From positions 1 through 20,332 of the forward strand of contig JAZSEH010000051.1 of the NCBI GenBank assembly GCA_045531585.1: 20,332 nucleotides of DNA, read 5' to 3'. This document shows, one piece after another, positions 1 through 7,025 of this stretch. Under the pieces are notes generated by a model, which saw only the letters and a program-made list of their open reading frames with translations, had not been told where the DNA came from and did not search any database. Position numbers and translations under genes: made by a program. Positions within the stretch are counted from its first letter, which is position 1. Each line of letters opens with the position of its first letter. This DNA is from SIG587 sp045531585. Lineage in GTDB: Bacteria > Bacillota > Clostridia > Oscillospirales > Acutalibacteraceae.

Positions 1-139
1 ATTATATAAATAATTTCACCTAATTCATTGCAATGATGTCGGTGTAAATAATCAGAGATTATTTACATAAAACCGCTACACTTAGCGGTTTTTCGAAAAG
101 CTTTGATTGAAAGCTTTTCGACTACCGATTATCATTATA
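1..139. mobile_element. MITE-like palindromic repeat, left-truncated copy
   Basis: Bases 1-139 match 20193-20331 at all positions but one (base 30 is g, base 20222 is a). The copy begins inside a hairpin that is complete in the right-hand copy, so it is cut by the window edge. It holds three perfect hairpins in a row: 43-67 (11-bp arms, 3-nt loop), 69-92 (10-bp arms) and 94-120 (11-bp arms around gattg). Its inner end, ctaccgattatcattat at 122-138, is the inverted partner of the outer end of the complete copy. It overlaps the 3' end of the adhesin gene. Calling it transposable is inference; no transposase is present. Confidence 0.7.
69..92 (-). terminator. Intrinsic terminator of the adhesin gene
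   Basis: A perfect 10-bp stem, AAAACCGCTA with TAGCGGTTTT, encloses a 4-base loop and gives an A-run and a T-run on either side, so it could terminate transcription in both directions. The adhesin stop codon (82-84) lies in the loop and arm, so translation and termination end at the same place. The hairpin belongs to the repeat element rather than to unique sequence. Confidence 0.7.
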
Positions 140-3100
140 ACTGCACCGCCACTTACCAACAGCAGAGCAACCCAAAGCCACATCATACTGTAATCTCCGG
201 TCTGTGGAGAGTTTGGTATGTGGGGTTTAGGGATCTCGGTGTAAACCGCCTTAATTGTAGCATCATCTGTCGCTTTGTCGATGGTAGTTTCCCACTGAAC
301 AGTATAGCCATCCTTTGTTGGAACTTCAGGCATTATAACCGTTTCTCCATGCTTATAGCTAAAGGTCTTGTAAATACCGCTTTCGTCCATAAAGGTGATG
401 GTGTACTCGTTAACTGTATAAACTGCATTTATCTCGGTATCGGCGGTGATGTTTTTTCCGTCTTTATCCCAAATAGGCGCAGTCTGTGTATATCCTTCCT
501 TAGTAGGAACGGTGGGCAATGTGGCGTCCTTACCGTGGCCGACGGTTTCGGTGGAAAGGATCTGCCCATCTACCTTAAAGGTAACGGTGTAATTCTTATA
601 GACGGTCACGGTGTAGGTAGTCTTGTTGCCTGCTTTATCTTCCACCACAACAGTATGTTCACCGTTATCGGCAGGAATAAGACCGTAAGTGCCTTCGGCA
701 AAGCCCATAGGCACACCATCAAGAGTCACATTATTAATGTCCTGGAACTGTTCATCAGATTTGATTACGATAAGATCGCCGTAATAGGCCTTGCCATCCT
801 CAATACCTTCAAGGGTGGGCGCAATACTATCCAGTGTAATACTGTCAGAGTTTATAAACAGGGTATTTCCTGCGTTATCGATAATCTTGACGTAAATAAC
901 AAAGTGATTGTTAGGATTAATCTTAAATGTACCATTGTAATCTTCCCAATCAGTAATCGTCTCAACTTGGTTAAGCTGCAATTCACCACTTGCAAAATAA
1001 TATTTAATGCTCTTAATACCGCTGCCTTTATCTATTGCAGTAATGGTAACGTCCTGTGTTTCCTTGAAAAACAATCCACCGGTAATGTTGTTCCAGAAGG
1101 ATGTCCACTTGTTATTCTTAATATTGATTTCCGCATCCGGTAGAGTTATATCCGAAACGCCTTCCACGGTAATCACGATATCTTCCATGAGTCCTTGTGT
1201 GTCTATTTCGGTATAATCACCCCAATGCATATCATTACCATTAATCTTAACTGCAAAGTTTGAGGTTTTGGAATAGCCCTCGTGAATATTAAGCAATATT
1301 TTAGGGCCGCCCATATACTCAAATTCACTCTTATCAACCGTCAGGGTATATCCTACCTGATTCTGCGGTATTGTAACAGTTAACTTTCGACCATCTCCAA
1401 TAGTAACTGCTACAAAAGCGGAGGCATTATAATAATCTTTTTCTTGATAGCGAACATAATAGGTGCCGGCAGCAAAGGACATATTTGCATCTGTTACTTT
1501 AGTGTACTTGTTATCGTCACTGGTATATTCGGTAGCGTACTCCATCTCAGTAGTAAGCCCCAAAATCTTACCATCTGCTTTACCTTTAACCGTTTCATCA
1601 ATTCCTGAAACGGTTGGAGCGTCCTGATAACCTTTTGAAATACTGTAATCGACCTGAACCAATCTTCCGTCTTTCGGCAAGCAATAGTTTCCGTTAGAAA
1701 GCGCAGTAATTTTTGCATTCCATCTTCCGGGAATAATGCCTGCTCCGTTAGTTGTTTCAACAACATTCACTGTAAGTACGCAACTATCTCCGTTAATAAG
1801 GTTACCTGCTGTAGCTTTGGGTAATTGTTTACTTCCGTTATAAGGAATAAACTCCGTAGCGCCCCATTGGATACTGATTTCCTTTTGTTCTACAGTCAAT
1901 GTTCCTTTTACAAAGGTTATTTCATAATTATCGGCGGTCAGGCCGCTGACGAAAATATCGTAATCACCTACGTTGCCGTACTGACTGTAGGTATAGCTGT
2001 AGGCAAGCGTGCCACCAAGTACCTGTGTGTTTTCATTGGCTACAAAGCCAGAGTAAATAACTCCATTATTTGCAGGAGCGTCCCCATAGGTGATGGTTTT
2101 GTTGTTCGCAGTAACGGTAAGGGGTGCTTTTTTAATTTTAAAGGTCTTTTGTGCGCTTCCGCTGTAATTACCTTTAAAGTTTATAGTTACAGTCTTATTA
2201 CCTGCATTTTTACAATCGGTAGGCCAAATAACATTATAATCGGTATCTTCAATCAAGGTTTTGCCGCTGCAGATAACCGTTACGGTGGGCTTTTGTTCGT
2301 TGCCGTTATAGGTGAACATCGTTTCGTTTAATACAATATTTGCCGAGTTAAGCGATTTCGGGTTAACTTTAACCCGTATATCTTTGAGCGTAACCGATGC
2401 TGTTTCACCGTTGTCGTTACGTTTTGCAAAAACAACGCAAGCATAATCATAATTTCCCACTGCAAGACCATTAGGAATCGAGAGAGTATCAGTCGTTCCA
2501 ATTACTTGAGTGTTTTCAATCCACTGATAAGAATAGGTGTAGCCGTCCTTTTCTTCCACGCTGACGGTTATCTTCTGATTAGCAGAGTCGCCGTAGGTAA
2601 GGGTCAAATTACCACTTGTCTGTGCATTTGGTACTTCGGCAGGAATCTTTTCCCAGATGGCGTAAAGGGTGGTGTTGGTATTTACGGTGATTTTCCCCTC
2701 GCCGATAACCGAACCGTTAGCAGAGTTTGCCCAACCCTTAAATTGATAGCCGATTGGAGCTGTATAGGTACAGTTAGGAAGGGTATACTCCGCTCCGATG
2801 GCCACCTTCACAGGTGACATATTTCCCGTGCCGCTGTTGGCCTCAAAGGTGACCTGCATATACTGAATCAGCAGAGAAGGGTCAGAGCCGTTCACGTTCT
2901 TCAAATAAGGCAGATATCCTATATATCCACCCTGAGATTTATCATACGTGCCATTCGTTTTCTTTCCCCATATATCAGTGGAATATGCCGAAAACTTTCC
3001 TGTCATCACACTGTTATCAGTCATCGCCGAATCGGTCATTGCCTCGCCGTAGTCGTTTCCATCAATTGTAAATGCGTCATCAAGATAGTAACAATTTGTC

Positions 3101-4440
3101 ACATTCCCGCCATTTGTTCCCACAATGCCACCGAAACGATTCTTGTCATAATTTTTAGTATCAGCGTTAATACTGCCGACATTGTAGCACCAATTTACCT
3201 GTGATTGGCTGAAGCCCACTACACCGCCGACAGAGGTATACAACAGGTTACTTACAGAACCGGTGTTATAGCAGTTTTCCACCTTCACATTGGCTTCTCC
3301 CACTACGCCTCCAATAGAACCGCTTTGGCTGCTGACCGTGCCGGTGTTATAACATTCCGATACGCTTCCGTTACCATAAATATCGCCTACTACACCGCCA
3401 ACTCCCGAATTGCCGCTGACAGCACCAATATTGTAGCATTTAGTAACAACATTGATAGTATCTCCTACTACGCCGCCTACGTTATCTTCGGTGCTGCTGA
3501 CAGTGCCTGTGTTGTAGCAATTGGTTACTTTACCCAAGGCATAACCTACCACGCCGCCAACATTATTTCCGACGTATCCGTTTCCGTTGCTGCTAACAAA
3601 GCCACTATTGTAGCAATTTGAGATGACAGCAGTTTCACTGCCGAAAACTCCGGCCACGCCGCCTACACCATCTCCAACGCCGCTGACAGTGCCTGCATTG
3701 TAACATCCATTTACCGCACCGTCAGCACTTCCTACTACGCCGCCCACACTACCGTTAGCGTCCGTACCACTGACAGTGCCGGTGTTGTAGCAATTATTTA
3801 GTGTGACATCGGTAGTTCCCACTACACCACCAACATAACTTTTGCCTATGACAGTGCCGGCGTTATAGCAGCCATCTACCGCCGCCTGATAGGAAGCGCC
3901 TACCACGCCGCCCACACCTGTTTTTCCATTGATATATGAATCGACTACACCTAAATTTTTTACTATGCAGTCTACACCCTGAATATGACCAAACAAACCT
4001 ACATCGGATGCATCGGAATCATTAAAATACAAACCGCTTATGGTTTTATGGTTGCCGTCAAAAACACCTGTGTATCTGTCGTTTGTACTGCCAATGGGTG
4101 TCCACACCTTACCGGGCGTGCCTTTCAGGGTGCCATCGTCATTCAGCACATCGGTATTCACTGTTATATTCGAGGTGAGCACGCCATTAATACCGTTATA
4201 TTCGCTACTGTTTTTATTTACAAGCGCAGCAAATTCATACAAGTCTTCGGCAGTAGAAATAGCATAGTATCCAATATAGTCTGCCGAAAGACCATAACTG
4301 CCCCTGTTTTGTTCGGTAATCTGTGTCAGCGCGGGAGTGTTCTTCAAAGCAAACGTCGTCATCGGCATCAGCCCCACCACCATAACAAATGCCAGTACAA
4401 GACTGAGTATTCGGTTTATAAATTGTTTTTTCGTTTTCAT
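82..4440 (-). CDS. Large GLUG/MBG-repeat cell-surface adhesin with sortase-type signal
   Basis: This 1452-residue exported protein is probably cell-wall anchored. A signal peptide covers residues 1 to ~31 (MKTKK, a hydrophobic core, then TTFA). Residues ~175-452 hold ten or so GLUG-type turns with GGVVG and CYNxGxV motifs. An InlB/Listeria-Bacteroides-type repeat follows at ~527-598 (ending LYAIWEK). MBG/YDG-like beta domains cover ~690-855, Ig-like segments ~1110-1280, and two further InlB-type repeats ~1283-1401. The C-terminus has SPQTG at 1411-1415, a membrane helix at ~1418-1438 and a basic tail. SPQTG is a variant of LPXTG, so the sortase class is uncertain. A strong GGAGG lies just before the ATG. 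The last ~18 codons come from the repeat element at 1-139. Family knowledge suggests adhesion or matrix binding; the ligand is unknown. Confidence 0.88.
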   Translation of the reverse strand: MKTKKQFINRILSLVLAFVMVVGLMPMTTFALKNTPALTQITEQNRGSYGLSADYIGYYAISTAEDLYEFAALVNKNSSEYNGINGVLTSNITVNTDVLNDDGTLKGTPGKVWTPIGSTNDRYTGVFDGNHKTISGLYFNDSDASDVGLFGHIQGVDCIVKNLGVVDSYINGKTGVGGVVGASYQAAVDGCYNAGTVIGKSYVGGVVGTTDVTLNNCYNTGTVSGTDANGSVGGVVGSADGAVNGCYNAGTVSGVGDGVGGVAGVFGSETAVISNCYNSGFVSSNGNGYVGNNVGGVVGYALGKVTNCYNTGTVSSTEDNVGGVVGDTINVVTKCYNIGAVSGNSGVGGVVGDIYGNGSVSECYNTGTVSSQSGSIGGVVGEANVKVENCYNTGSVSNLLYTSVGGVVGFSQSQVNWCYNVGSINADTKNYDKNRFGGIVGTNGGNVTNCYYLDDAFTIDGNDYGEAMTDSAMTDNSVMTGKFSAYSTDIWGKKTNGTYDKSQGGYIGYLPYLKNVNGSDPSLLIQYMQVTFEANSGTGNMSPVKVAIGAEYTLPNCTYTAPIGYQFKGWANSANGSVIGEGKITVNTNTTLYAIWEKIPAEVPNAQTSGNLTLTYGDSANQKITVSVEEKDGYTYSYQWIENTQVIGTTDTLSIPNGLAVGNYDYACVVFAKRNDNGETASVTLKDIRVKVNPKSLNSANIVLNETMFTYNGNEQKPTVTVICSGKTLIEDTDYNVIWPTDCKNAGNKTVTINFKGNYSGSAQKTFKIKKAPLTVTANNKTITYGDAPANNGVIYSGFVANENTQVLGGTLAYSYTYSQYGNVGDYDIFVSGLTADNYEITFVKGTLTVEQKEISIQWGATEFIPYNGSKQLPKATAGNLINGDSCVLTVNVVETTNGAGIIPGRWNAKITALSNGNYCLPKDGRLVQVDYSISKGYQDAPTVSGIDETVKGKADGKILGLTTEMEYATEYTSDDNKYTKVTDANMSFAAGTYYVRYQEKDYYNASAFVAVTIGDGRKLTVTIPQNQVGYTLTVDKSEFEYMGGPKILLNIHEGYSKTSNFAVKINGNDMHWGDYTEIDTQGLMEDIVITVEGVSDITLPDAEINIKNNKWTSFWNNITGGLFFKETQDVTITAIDKGSGIKSIKYYFASGELQLNQVETITDWEDYNGTFKINPNNHFVIYVKIIDNAGNTLFINSDSITLDSIAPTLEGIEDGKAYYGDLIVIKSDEQFQDINNVTLDGVPMGFAEGTYGLIPADNGEHTVVVEDKAGNKTTYTVTVYKNYTVTFKVDGQILSTETVGHGKDATLPTVPTKEGYTQTAPIWDKDGKNITADTEINAVYTVNEYTITFMDESGIYKTFSYKHGETVIMPEVPTKDGYTVQWETTIDKATDDATIKAVYTEIPKPHIPNSPQTGDYSMMWLWVALLLVSGGAVIMIIGSRKAFNQSFSKNR
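3085..3918 (-). repeat. GLUG-type tandem repeat array inside the adhesin
   Basis: About ten degenerate units of roughly 20-35 codons, each with a CYNxG turn and a GGVVG core, occupy residues ~175-452. CYN or CYY recurs ten times, giving one regularly spaced cysteine per turn. Unit lengths vary and the DNA is diverged, so this is an old protein repeat and not a slippage-prone DNA repeat. Confidence 0.85.
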
Positions 4441-4463
4441 AGCATTTCCTCCGTATAGGGATT

Positions 4464-4552
4464 ATAATGAAAATAGGTTGGTGAAAAAGCGCAAATGCGG
4501 TTTTTCGAAAAGCTTTAATTGAAAGCTTTTCGCCGTTTATTTCAATCATTAT
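4464..4552. mobile_element. Internally deleted copy of the MITE-like repeat
   Basis: Bases 4464-4496 are identical to 20123-20155, the left end of the complete copy. The copy then jumps to the 27-bp palindrome (4506-4532), which differs at one loop base from those at 94-120 and 20286-20312. It ends in TCATTAT at 4546-4552, the inverse of its starting ATAATGA. The four inner hairpins of the complete copy are missing. It fills nearly all of the gap between the TetR stop and the adhesin start, and may add hairpins to the 3' end of the regulator mRNA. Confidence 0.65.
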
Positions 4553-4553
4553 A

Positions 4554-5264
4554 TTATTGTGCGATTTGTTTTCGTTTTAGTAGGTCAAATAGTGCCTGCT
4601 CGGTGGTTTGATCTACGTACTCTCTGAATTTCTTTAAGGTATCAAGACCGAGCTTTTGATAATTCATCGAAAGCACTTTCTTGATTTTTTCGTCCCGAAT
4701 CTCTTTGGGAACGTTATAGATCGAAAGGATTGTTCTGAGCGCTCCTGCTACTCGAACGTCTAACGGTGCAGAGTCGGAAGTGGTGAAAAACACAGCATAC
4801 TCAATGCCTGAAACCAAGGTTTCCGCTTCCGAGAAATACTCATCTGACCAGTCGGGACAGTATTCCTTAAATACCTCTTTGGCACGATCCGTATCGTTCT
4901 TCCGAATATGCTCAATACACATCTCGCTTCGATAGGAGGACAGGAAGAAATCCTTTGCCACCTCATCCTGTTCACAAGCAGAAGCAATGGTCAGCAGCTC
5001 CAGACATATCGCCATAATGGAACTGTATCCATCCTTGGCTTCATCCTCCATCATCTTCCACTGATACTTGCAAAGCATTTCAACCAGTTCTGCCAACATA
5101 TGCTCTTTGGTCGGAAAGTGAAAAGTCATATTACCGGGACTCATATTTAATTTCTTGCACATAGAGTTTACTGTCGTTTTGGTATAACCGTCATTCAAAA
5201 AACAGTTAGCCGCAACCCGAACAATCTCACTGCGAGTAAGTTCTTTTCTATCTACTCGTATCAC
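4554..5264 (-). CDS. TetR/AcrR-family transcriptional regulator
   Basis: This is a one-component repressor-type DNA-binding protein. The N-terminus carries a TetR helix-turn-helix: LTRSEIVRVAANCFLNDGY, then a second helix block with KLNMSPGNMTFHFPTKEHM. A variable helical ligand and dimer domain follows. The reading frame is open further upstream to a GTG at 5292-5294, but I place the start at the GTG at 5262-5264 because a good GGAGGT (5274-5279) precedes it by nine bases; the earlier start has no such site. That gives 236 residues, normal for the family. It lies upstream of the adhesin on the same strand and divergent from the ClC gene, so either may be a target. The effector is unknown. 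Confidence 0.85.
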   Translation of the reverse strand: MIRVDRKELTRSEIVRVAANCFLNDGYTKTTVNSMCKKLNMSPGNMTFHFPTKEHMLAELVEMLCKYQWKMMEDEAKDGYSSIMAICLELLTIASACEQDEVAKDFFLSSYRSEMCIEHIRKNDTDRAKEVFKEYCPDWSDEYFSEAETLVSGIEYAVFFTTSDSAPLDVRVAGALRTILSIYNVPKEIRDEKIKKVLSMNYQKLGLDTLKKFREYVDQTTEQALFDLLKRKQIAQ

Positions 5265-5329
5265 TCTTATATTACCTCCTGTCGTCTTTTGCACGCCAAA
5301 AGTTCATTATTCTAAAAATCATCATTTCT

Positions 5330-5358
5330 ATTATAGTACATATACTACGAAATTGCAA
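5330..5358 (-). promoter_or_regulatory. TetR-gene promoter with palindromic candidate operator
   Basis: Read on the minus strand there is TTGCAA (5353-5358), a 17-base spacer and TATAAT (5330-5335). The palindrome TAGTACATATACTA (5334-5347) lies across the spacer and the edge of the -10 box. TetR proteins commonly repress their own promoter from such sites, so this is a candidate autoregulatory operator. Confidence 0.65.
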
Positions 5359-5430
5359 TAGTTTTTTGAAAATTTCCTTTTGTTTTTGATGCTTTCTGTA
5401 TTTTTTAAGACTTCCTTTTTCAAGCAAAAG

Positions 5431-5439
5431 TGATATAAT
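5431..5439 (+). promoter_or_regulatory. Likely promoter of the ClC gene (extended -10)
   Basis: TGATATAAT gives an extended -10 (TGnTATAAT) about 45 bases before the ClC start. There is no good -35 at the expected distance, which is common with extended -10 promoters. I see no fluoride-riboswitch-like sequence between it and the gene. Confidence 0.5.
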
Positions 5440-5481
5440 GGAATATATTCACTTTATTTAATTAGGCAGGTCCGATAGTTT

Positions 5482-6714
5482 ATGAAAAACATCAATTTCA
5501 AAAAGACGCTGCTCATGGTCTTGAAATTATCTGCTCTGGGGGTGCTGATAGGCGCCCTCGGCGGACTGATAGGTGGATGCTTTTCCCATTTGTTGGCCCT
5601 TGTAACAAATATACGGCAGGGTGCTTCGTGGCTCATTCTTCTGTTGCCCTTAGGCGGTATTGCAACGGCTTCGCTATACCACGTTTTCCGTATGGGATCT
5701 TATGGCGGAACAAATGAAATTATTCACCGACTTGAGGACCAAGGGCCCATAAGAGTTATTACTGCGCCGTTAATATTTATCTCCACATTACTTACACATC
5801 TTTTCGGTGGATCTGCAGGTCGGGAAGGGGCCGCTATTCAGTTGGGTGGCGCAACAGCCTCTGCCGTTTCCGACGTTTTACGATTAAAGGAGACCGAGCG
5901 TACCGTATTCCTTATGAGCGGTATGGGTGCTGTTTTTGCAGGAATTTTCGGCACTCCTCTTACAGCCGCGGTTTTTGTTCTGGAGTTCAGTTTTGCCCCT
6001 AAAATTATTTTATCGGCAATTTTACCCTGCTTTATTTCGGGCGTAATGGCTCAAAAGGTTTCATCTCTTATGGGCGTAGCCCCAGAAGCATTTCCGTTAA
6101 GTAGTACACCTGCTTTTACATACGGCACCATTGCTAAAATAATTGTTTTGTCTATTGCTCTGAGCCTGCTGGGAAAGGTTATGTGCATCTGCTTTCACGG
6201 CGCAGAGCGTTGGGCTAAAAGGCTCCTTCCAAATTCCTTGCTCCGCTCTGTGGTTGGTGCCGCCGTTATTATTGCACTGACTATAATGGTTGGCGATATG
6301 CGTTACAGCGGTTCAGGTATGGATATGGCTTTGGGCGCCGTAAAAGGCAATGCCCATTGGTTTGATTTTATTTTAAAAATAACCTTTACCGCCATTACCT
6401 TGGCTGCAGGCTTTAAAGGCGGAGAAATTGTTCCTACCTTTTGTATAGGCGCAACCTTCGGTTGTATTTTTGGCAGCGTTTTAGGGCTGGACGTTGGCCT
6501 CGCCGCGGCGCTTGGGTTAATCGGACTGTTCTGTTGTGCCGCAAACAGTCCTATAGCCGCCGTCTTTCTTGGAATTGAGTTATTCGGCTTTAAAGCGCTT
6601 CCTTACTTTTTGCTTGTATGCTTAATTCTTTGGCCTTTATCGGTAAAAAAAGGGTTGTTTGATAACAGATTTTTCAAACCGATATCCTTCAGAAAAAGAA
6701 AGCGTAATTTTTAA
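5482..6714 (+). CDS. ClC-family anion channel/transporter
   Basis: This 410-residue, highly hydrophobic membrane protein belongs to the ClC family, whose members move chloride or fluoride, often in exchange for protons. Visible family motifs are GSAGREGA at 110-117, with the gating glutamate at E115, and GGEIVPTF at 313-320, matching the GGxxxP pore motif. The classical first pore motif GSGIP is replaced by GGTNEI around 75-80, as in a subgroup of short bacterial ClC proteins. The C-terminus is short and has no CBS domains, as in prokaryotic members. The start has only a weak AGGCAGG upstream. It is transcribed alone and divergently from the TetR gene. Chloride versus fluoride selectivity cannot be settled from the sequence. 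Confidence 0.85.
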   Translation: MKNINFKKTLLMVLKLSALGVLIGALGGLIGGCFSHLLALVTNIRQGASWLILLLPLGGIATASLYHVFRMGSYGGTNEIIHRLEDQGPIRVITAPLIFISTLLTHLFGGSAGREGAAIQLGGATASAVSDVLRLKETERTVFLMSGMGAVFAGIFGTPLTAAVFVLEFSFAPKIILSAILPCFISGVMAQKVSSLMGVAPEAFPLSSTPAFTYGTIAKIIVLSIALSLLGKVMCICFHGAERWAKRLLPNSLLRSVVGAAVIIALTIMVGDMRYSGSGMDMALGAVKGNAHWFDFILKITFTAITLAAGFKGGEIVPTFCIGATFGCIFGSVLGLDVGLAAALGLIGLFCCAANSPIAAVFLGIELFGFKALPYFLLVCLILWPLSVKKGLFDNRFFKPISFRKRKRNF

Positions 6715-6801
6715 TTCACGAATAAAAAAACTCACTCCAAACGGGTGTGCACCATAGTAAGAAATTGCCCAAAAATCGCGCTTTATCCATAATAATGCGT
6801 T

Positions 6802-6840
6802 AAAAAGCCGCGGTACGCGTCAGCGTTACCGCGGCTTTTT
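6802..6840. terminator. Strong bidirectional terminator, ClC gene / small RNA
   Basis: A 14-bp perfect stem (AAAAAGCCGCGGTA at 6802-6815 with TACCGCGGCTTTTT at 6827-6840) has A and T runs at its ends. It can end ClC transcription on the plus strand and the minus-strand small RNA coming from 6895. Confidence 0.85.
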
Positions 6841-6895
6841 GCCTGTTCTTACAAAAAAATCATCCTCTTTTCCCCAGGCAAAGGTGTTGCTTGGC
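6802..6895 (-). ncRNA. Candidate standalone small RNA (~94 nt)
   Basis: A consensus promoter at 6902-6930 predicts a start near 6895, and a strong terminator ends the transcript at ~6802. No gene lies downstream on this strand; the next gene, ClC, is convergent. The predicted RNA has an 8-bp stem, UUUGCCUG with CAGGCAAA (6875-6882 with 6838-6845), holding a large purine-rich loop (GGGGAAAAGAGG), then the terminator hairpin. The only open frame in the loop is AUG plus three codons after AGAGG. It does not match the SRP RNA, 6S or tRNA features I know. A trans-acting regulatory RNA is an inference. Confidence 0.55.
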
Positions 6896-6901
6896 ATATA
6901 C

Positions 6902-6930
6902 ATTATACTTTTATACCCGGAGTATGTCAA
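6902..6930 (-). promoter_or_regulatory. Consensus sigma-70-type promoter for the small RNA
   Basis: On the minus strand it reads TTGACA (6925-6930), exactly 17 bases, then TATAAT (6902-6907). Both boxes are perfect consensus. It faces a ~100-bp interval that ends in a terminator. Confidence 0.8.
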
Positions 6931-6981
6931 CCGCAACGCCCTATTTTAAACATAATGCCGTTGCCAACCCTCAACATAGAA

Positions 6982-7010
6982 AAAGGGAGATGACTGAGTC
7001 ATCTCCCTTT
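6982..7010 (-). terminator. Intrinsic terminator of the exported-protein gene
   Basis: A 13-bp perfect stem with a 3-base loop (arms 6982-6994 and 6998-7010) is followed on the minus strand by a T-run just past the arm. It lies 15 bases after the stop of the gene at 7026-8246. Confidence 0.85.
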
Positions 7011-7025
7011 ATATGTTAACTGAAA

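Noticed and set aside
103..1143. Long open frame on the plus strand opposite the adhesin
   Set aside because: It has no ribosome binding site, and its composition is that of the antisense of a Gly/Val/Thr-rich gene. It lies wholly inside a well-supported coding region.
3085..3918. Regular repeats considered as a CRISPR array
   Set aside because: The repeats are degenerate at DNA level, in frame, of variable spacing, and encode GLUG turns in one protein.
4235..4549. 104-residue frame running from the repeat into the adhesin 5' end
   Set aside because: It is out of frame with the adhesin, which has a strong ribosome binding site and a signal peptide; the frame is created by the repeat.
5359..5481. 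Fluoride riboswitch ahead of the ClC gene
   Set aside because: I find no GGnGATGG-type pseudoknot sequence or a terminator hairpin before the start.
6802..6895. Small SRP (4.5S-like) RNA at the small-RNA locus
   Set aside because: The conserved apical GGAAGGAAGCA-type loop is missing; the loop here reads GGGGAAAAGAGG in a different setting.
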